Source: DASSUW01 sp963774155
Lineage (GTDB): Bacteria > Actinomycetota > Thermoleophilia > Solirubrobacterales > Solirubrobacteraceae
NCBI GenBank assembly: GCA_963774155.1
Contig: CAVZDW010000012.1
Location: 372,001 to 436,000, forward strand
Length of the DNA stretch: 64,000 bases
Reading direction: 5' to 3'
Shown: positions 59,926-64,000 of the stretch, in pieces
How the letters are laid out: every line of letters begins with the position of its first letter
Position numbering within the stretch: the first letter of the stretch is position 1
Notes under the pieces: generated by a model
What the model saw: the letters and a program-made list of their open reading frames with translations, nothing else
What the model was told of the DNA's origin: nothing
Databases searched by the model: none
Position numbers and translations under genes: made by a program

Positions 59926-60861
59926 CTGCGCGAGCTGCGCCTGATCGAGGCGATCGCGGGCGCGCTCGAGCGCCGCCCGGACACGCGGGTCCTGCGCTGG
60001 CTGGGAGACGACTGCGCCGTCGTGCGCGCGGGCGGCGTGGCGGCGGTGTCGGTCGACGTGATGGTCGACGGCACGCACTTCCGGCTCGGCCAGGGCTGGA
60101 CGGCCGCCGATGCCGGGCATCGCGCGCTGGCGGGCGCGCTCTCGGACCTCGCGGCCATGGGCGCCGAGCCCGGGGAGGCGTACCTCGCGGTGGTGCTGCC
60201 GCCGGCCCTGGCGGAGGCCGACGTGCTCGCGCTGCATGCCGGCGCCGAGGCGCTGGCCGCCGAGTGCGGCGTGACCATCGCGGGCGGCGACCTGGCCGCC
60301 GGCCCGGCGCTGACCATCGCGGTGACGGTGATGGGCTGGGCCGACGAGGCCGGACAGCTCGTGTGTCGCGACGGCGCCGCCGCCGGCGACCTCGTCGGGG
60401 TCACGGGCGACCTCGGCGCCTCGGCGGCGGGGCTGGCCGTGCTCGAAGGGCGCGCCGAGGGCTCGGCCGAGCGGCACCTGCGGCCGCGGCCGCGGCTGGC
60501 CGAGGGCCGCGCGCTGGCGGCGGCCGGGGCGAGCGCGATGCTCGACCTCTCCGACGGGCTCGCAACCGATGCCGTGCGGCTGGCCGAGGCGAGCGGCGTC
60601 CACCTGGAGCTCGACACGGACGCGCTGCCGGTCGCGCCGGAGACGGCGCGGGTCGCCGACGCGCTGGGAATGTCGGCGGCGGAGCTGGCGGCCACCGGGG
60701 GCGAGGACTACGAGCTGTGCTTCTGCGTCGCCCCCGAGCGGCGCGCGGCGGTCGAAGCGGCGGCTCCGGTCACCTGGATCGGCCGCGCCACGGCCGGTGT
60801 GCCCGGCGTCGGGTGGCGTGGGGATCCGTCAGCCGCGCGGTGGCGCGGCTACCTGCATTAG
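59926..60861 (+). CDS. thiL: Thiamine-monophosphate kinase
   Basis: 311 residues from CTG 59926. GDDCAVV (N-terminal), VSVDVMVDGTHF, IAGGDL, GDLG and MLDLSDGLATD are the AIR-synthase-fold kinase motifs. It makes thiamine diphosphate. The first ATG is 60022, inside the fold, which would delete the LGDDCAVV motif, so start is probably CTG (RELRLIEAIAGALE). It overlaps the convergent mini-gene by 33 nt. Confidence 0.87.
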   Translation: MRELRLIEAIAGALERRPDTRVLRWLGDDCAVVRAGGVAAVSVDVMVDGTHFRLGQGWTAADAGHRALAGALSDLAAMGAEPGEAYLAVVLPPALAEADVLALHAGAEALAAECGVTIAGGDLAAGPALTIAVTVMGWADEAGQLVCRDGAAAGDLVGVTGDLGASAAGLAVLEGRAEGSAERHLRPRPRLAEGRALAAAGASAMLDLSDGLATDAVRLAEASGVHLELDTDALPVAPETARVADALGMSAAELAATGGEDYELCFCVAPERRAAVEAAAPVTWIGRATAGVPGVGWRGDPSAARWRGYLH

Positions 60862-60951
60862 GCGATCGACGATCGCGGCGGCCACCTTGTCGGCGTCCAC
60901 GGCGTAGTCGTCGCACTCGATGCGCGCGCGCAGCTCGTCCAGCTTGGCCAT
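60829..60951 (-). CDS. FlgM-like mini-protein (anti-sigma-28-like C-terminal motif)
   Basis: 40 residues from ATG 60951 (or 63 from ATG 61020). The sequence LDELRARIECDDYAVDADKVAAAIVDRL matches the anti-sigma FlgM signature (LRxxIxxGxYxVDxxxVAxAIL). No flagellar or sigma-28 gene is near. It may be a stand-alone helical motif protein of another regulatory system. Confidence 0.5.
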   Translation of the reverse strand: MAKLDELRARIECDDYAVDADKVAAAIVDRLMQVAAPPRG

Positions 60952-61079
60952 CCGTGACTCGTCTCGTCGTTCGAACCGGCGTCGCGTGCCGGACTCGCAT
61001 CGGACTCCTTGAACGGTCATGTGTACATATGTCGTCGCCCGCGGGCCGAGCGATGATGGGGTGGGCACCCGAACCCGCC

Positions 61080-61766
61080 TCACGCGGCCTCCAGGCGAGC
61101 GAAGACCACGATCCGCTGCGCGGCCGAGTAGAGCGGATGGCAGGCGGAGAGGATCAGGCGGTCGAAGCTCACGCGGTCGGTCACCGAGACCTCGGTCGGG
61201 GGCACGATCCGGGTCTTCTCGACACGGTACGTGAACCGCCCGTAGGGCATCCGCAGCTCGATCCGGTCGCCCGCGTCGAGCTTGTCGATGTTGCGGAACG
61301 GCGCGCCGTACGTGGTGCGATGGCCGGCGATGGCCACGGTGCCGCGCTCGCCCGGGAACGGCGTGCCGGGGTAGTGCCCCGGTCCCGTGCGCAGGTCGCC
61401 GGCGCCCGTCCCCTCGACGAACACCTCGGAGACGCCGATCGCGGGCATCACGATCCGGCCCATCGGGTCGCCGTCGTCGAGCCGGCGGTCGAGCACGCGG
61501 GCGCGGAAGGCGAGCTTGCGCTTCGGATCCGGGATCCGCTCCAGCGCGCGCGCCTCGGCCGGCTCGAGCGGCGTCGCCTCGAGCTGCTCGAGCTGGTCGC
61601 TCAGGCGCCCCTGCTGGACGTTGGCGTAGAGGGCGGAGACCGGCTCCTGCCAGATGAGCGTGACGCCGGCGTCGGCCAGCAGGATCACGCCGGCGACGAT
61701 CATCACGCTCGACACGACGCGCACCACCCGGCGGGCGCGCGAGCGGCGGGGGGCGACCGTGCTCAT
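61080..61766 (-). CDS. Class E-type sortase
   Basis: 228 residues. One membrane helix (about 17-37), then the sortase barrel with H149 (IAGHRTTYG), C209 (ILSACHPL) and R218 (AAQRIVVFA). It attaches proteins to the cell wall by transpeptidation. The ATG overlaps the M28-like gene's stop (ATGA), so they are translated together. No LPXTG or LAXTG substrate is adjacent. Confidence 0.92.
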   Translation of the reverse strand: MSTVAPRRSRARRVVRVVSSVMIVAGVILLADAGVTLIWQEPVSALYANVQQGRLSDQLEQLEATPLEPAEARALERIPDPKRKLAFRARVLDRRLDDGDPMGRIVMPAIGVSEVFVEGTGAGDLRTGPGHYPGTPFPGERGTVAIAGHRTTYGAPFRNIDKLDAGDRIELRMPYGRFTYRVEKTRIVPPTEVSVTDRVSFDRLILSACHPLYSAAQRIVVFARLEAA

Positions 61767-63550
61767 CGGCGCAGCGCGGACTCCGTGCCGCCGAGCGAGC
61801 CCGGACCGGCGTAGGACGCGGGACCGCGCGTGCGCAGCGGCTCGGGCCCGACCGCGGCCGCGACCCGGCGCCGCGTCCGCATGATGGCCAGCAACGCCGC
61901 CAGGCACGCGAGCAGTCCGGCAGCCACCACGGCGGCGATGAACGAGAGCTGGCCGGAGGCCGCCGAGAGCAGCGCCATCCAGGCCAGCTCGAGCGGGTCG
62001 AGCGCCAGCGCTCGGGCGAAGGAGTAGATCAGCAACGCGAACGGCAGCAGCCCCGCCGCGATCGCGGCGGCGCCGGCCCAGCCGGTCAGCCGCGTCTGCG
62101 GGGCGGCCGCGAACAGCCACAGGTGGGCGGCCGGCAGCAGCAGCGCGGCCGCGTACGGGTTCACGGTCCAGATCACCGCGGCGAGCATGCACAGGCACGC
62201 GCCGGTCGCCGCGGCCAGGCTGCCGGCTGCGGGGCTTCCGCGGTCGCGCACGCGCGCGAGAAGCAGCGGGCGGACCCCGAACCAGCCGATGAGGAGGACC
62301 AGCGGGATCGAGCCGAGCGCGACGCCCTCCACCGGCGGCAGCGGGAGCACGGGCGCGGCTGGCGGCTCGAGCGCGCCGGTGAGCCCGAGCGCGCGCGCCC
62401 ACGCCCAGGCCAGCAGCACGGGCAGGGCCGCGGCGCCGAGCCAGAGCATCCACGGGCCGACGGGCAGCTTGCGGCGGCGGACGCGGAAGAAGCCGTCGAG
62501 CGCGGTGAGGAAGGCGGGCAGGAGCAACGTCCCGACGAGCAGCCGCACGGCCCAGTCGGGCAGCACGTTCTTCAGCGTGACGATGCCGGTCGGCCCGTTC
62601 TCGAACGCCGTGGCCGTCTCGTCGCTCACGGGCCCGGCGGCGTCGATCGCCGTCACCGCCCGCAGCGCCGCGCGGCCGAAGCCCTCGAGCCGCGCCCGGC
62701 TCACCTCGGCGTCCGGCGCCGGGCCGCGCTCGCCCGACGCGCCGATCATCACCGCGGGGATCCCGGCGTCGGCCACCACGCCCTGCTCGGAGACCGTGAA
62801 GGGCAGCGCCCGCCGCAGCCACTGGACGAGCGCGCGGGTGCCGCCCGGGCCGCCGGCCTCGGCGCGCATCGCGCTCTCCACCGTGCGCTGGAGCCTGAGC
62901 GGGACCGGCTCGAGCCCGAGCGACCACGGGACGACCCACGGCCGCGTGGCCTTCGCGCCGGCCATGTCGCCGAGCACGATCACGGCGTCCACGCTGCCGT
63001 CGTCGGCCGCCTCGGCCCACGCCCGTGCGCCCGAGAAGCCGGTGGTCGCGCCCGAGGTCGAGACGAGCACGAGCGTCTTGGTGAGCTCGCGCGCGCGGAA
63101 CAGGCGGGCGAGCTCGAGCATCGCCGCGGTGCCCGACAGCTCGGCCAGGCCGGGCCGCCCGATGGCGTCGCGGTGCGAGAGGACGACGATCCGGCGGCTC
63201 GAGAGGCCCGGCCGCACGCCGATGACCGTCTCCACGTCGCCGGTGCTCTCGCGCGAGACCTGGAAGGCGGGTCCCTGGGTGCGATCGGGGCGGCCCAGCG
63301 TCTCGGCCACGCGATCGGCGAGCCCCGCGTCGCCGGCCGTGCCGGGCGCCCGATCCGGGAACGAACGGGCCAGCTCGGTGAGCGAGTTCTGCAACGGCGC
63401 GCGGCCGCCGAAGGCGCGCTCGGAGTCGAACGAATCGGGCGGCGAAGGCGACTGCGCGGGCTCCGGACGGTCGGCCAGCGAGAACGCCGCGATGAAGAGC
63501 GCCACGAGCGCCGGCAGAAATGCTGCCCGATAGACCCGGATGTCGAGCAC
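61763..63550 (-). CDS. M28-like membrane protein, probable inactive peptidase, sortase partner
   Basis: 595 residues. An N-terminal helix, an extracytoplasmic M28-like domain and a C-terminal half with about eight helices. Active M28 motifs are degraded: LSHRD keeps the first His/Asp, but DNASG is AELSG, the Glu-Glu pair is SGAT, and the last His is lost (SEQGVV), while DMAG keeps an Asp. It is coupled to the sortase. Its GTG lies 6 nt after TACCCT on the minus strand. The fold and the sortase link recall Gaa1, the M28-like subunit of GPI transamidase. Confidence 0.78.
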   Translation of the reverse strand: MLDIRVYRAAFLPALVALFIAAFSLADRPEPAQSPSPPDSFDSERAFGGRAPLQNSLTELARSFPDRAPGTAGDAGLADRVAETLGRPDRTQGPAFQVSRESTGDVETVIGVRPGLSSRRIVVLSHRDAIGRPGLAELSGTAAMLELARLFRARELTKTLVLVSTSGATTGFSGARAWAEAADDGSVDAVIVLGDMAGAKATRPWVVPWSLGLEPVPLRLQRTVESAMRAEAGGPGGTRALVQWLRRALPFTVSEQGVVADAGIPAVMIGASGERGPAPDAEVSRARLEGFGRAALRAVTAIDAAGPVSDETATAFENGPTGIVTLKNVLPDWAVRLLVGTLLLPAFLTALDGFFRVRRRKLPVGPWMLWLGAAALPVLLAWAWARALGLTGALEPPAAPVLPLPPVEGVALGSIPLVLLIGWFGVRPLLLARVRDRGSPAAGSLAAATGACLCMLAAVIWTVNPYAAALLLPAAHLWLFAAAPQTRLTGWAGAAAIAAGLLPFALLIYSFARALALDPLELAWMALLSAASGQLSFIAAVVAAGLLACLAALLAIMRTRRRVAAAVGPEPLRTRGPASYAGPGSLGGTESALRR

Positions 63551-63556
63551 AGGGCG

Positions 63557-63562
63557 AGGGTA
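63557..63562 (-). promoter_or_regulatory. -10 box (TACCCT) for the M28-sortase operon
   Basis: TACCCT on the minus strand is followed by 6 nt and the GTG at 63550. A divergent TATCCT lies about 15 nt before the response-regulator ATG. Confidence 0.45.
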
Positions 63563-63591
63563 CCTCGCACTATCCTCGATCTAGAGCGCAC

Positions 63592-64000
63592 ATGGCCGAT
63601 CGCGCACCCCGCATCCTGCTGGTCGACGACGAGCAGCCGATTCAGACCCTGCTGTCGTTCCCGCTCCAGCGGGACGGCTACGAGGTCGTGCAGGCCTCGG
63701 ACGGCCGCGAGGCGCTCGCGCGCTTCTCCGAGCAGCAGTTCGATCTCGTCGTCCTCGACCTCATGCTGCCGCGCATGGACGGCCTCGAGGTCTGCAAGCG
63801 CCTGCGCGCCAAGGGCTCGACGGTGCCGATCATCATGCTCACGGCCAAGTCGGAGGAGATCGACAAGGTCCTCGGGCTCGAGCTCGGCGCGGACGACTAC
63901 ATCACCAAGCCGTTCTCCATGCGCGAGTTCCGCTCGCGCGTGAAGGCGGCGCTGCGGCGCGCCGGCATGGTGCGGCCGGAGACCGACGACGAGCAGCCGA
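63592..64000 (+). CDS. OmpR-type response regulator (3' truncated)
   Basis: The first 136 residues: receiver domain with acidic pair in ILLVDDEQPIQT, phospho-acceptor D56 (LVVLDLMLPRMDG), T84 (IIMLTAK) and K106 (YITKPFSMRE). It ends at the window edge within the linker before the expected winged helix. It is divergent from the sortase operon. Confidence 0.9.
   Translation, partial: MADRAPRILLVDDEQPIQTLLSFPLQRDGYEVVQASDGREALARFSEQQFDLVVLDLMLPRMDGLEVCKRLRAKGSTVPIIMLTAKSEEIDKVLGLELGADDYITKPFSMREFRSRVKAALRRAGMVRPETDDEQP

Overview
The window is very GC-rich, densely coding bacterial DNA with GTG and TTG starts, stop/start overlaps (ATGA, GTGA, TTGA) and many genes whose start codon lies 6-9 nt after a TANNNT-like -10 box, as expected for leaderless mRNAs. 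With the gene content (class E sortase, ArsR-SRPBCC pair, MpaB-type oxygenase, CcmABC beside hemA, several c-di-GMP proteins) this suggests an actinobacterium, probably class Thermoleophilia (Solirubrobacterales-like). The taxon is inferred; no rRNA is present. No gene-free stretch exceeds 300 nt.

Layout. 1-12 kb: end of an unknown gene, MaoC hydratase, 5'-3' exonuclease, metallo-beta-lactamase fold protein, YchF, PAP2 phosphatase, methylmalonyl-CoA epimerase divergent from a lipid kinase, an EAL-GAF-GGDEF protein, a reduced FtsH, DUF1385 and M20 proteins. 12-15.5 kb: RarA, methyltransferase and an aldehyde-dehydrogenase-like pseudoenzyme. 15.4-20.6 kb: a hydroxyproline catabolic locus (GntR regulator, deaminase, epimerase and FAD oxidase on the minus strand, divergent ketoglutarate semialdehyde dehydrogenase on the plus strand) with a palindromic operator. 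20.6-23 kb: ABC-2 exporter with an attenuator-like leader. 23-33 kb: siroheme dehydrogenase, thioredoxin, LysR, MoaB, then a long tight plus-strand run ccmABCD-hemA-hemC-cobA/hemD-SAM hydrolase-birA. 33-43.6 kb: SF2 helicase with a basic repeat tail, TlpA-like protein, GalT-like protein, PAS-GGDEF-EAL protein, AEC transporter, Dtd, ClpP, SRPBCC-ArsR. 43.7-49.6 kb: a complete dipeptide/oligopeptide ABC operon. 49.9-64 kb: tRNA-Arg(CCT), ROK repressor, Tat-exported TIM-barrel protein, pyrE, YbdK-type ligase, L,D-transpeptidase, CPBP protease, HAD, MscS, a class A PBP, infA, thiL, a FlgM-like mini-protein, a sortase with an M28-like membrane protein, and the start of a response regulator.

Two cross-cutting signals stand out. 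First, three copies of a roughly 140-155 bp element with imperfect terminal inverted repeats sit exactly between convergent genes, a few bases from the stop codons, and contain hairpin cores; they look like mobile or MITE-like bidirectional terminators. Second, five otherwise intact genes (plus perhaps dtd) carry single frameshifts, and most can be explained by gain or loss of one unit of a dinucleotide repeat, so either the sequence has a systematic error or slippage is biologically frequent here.
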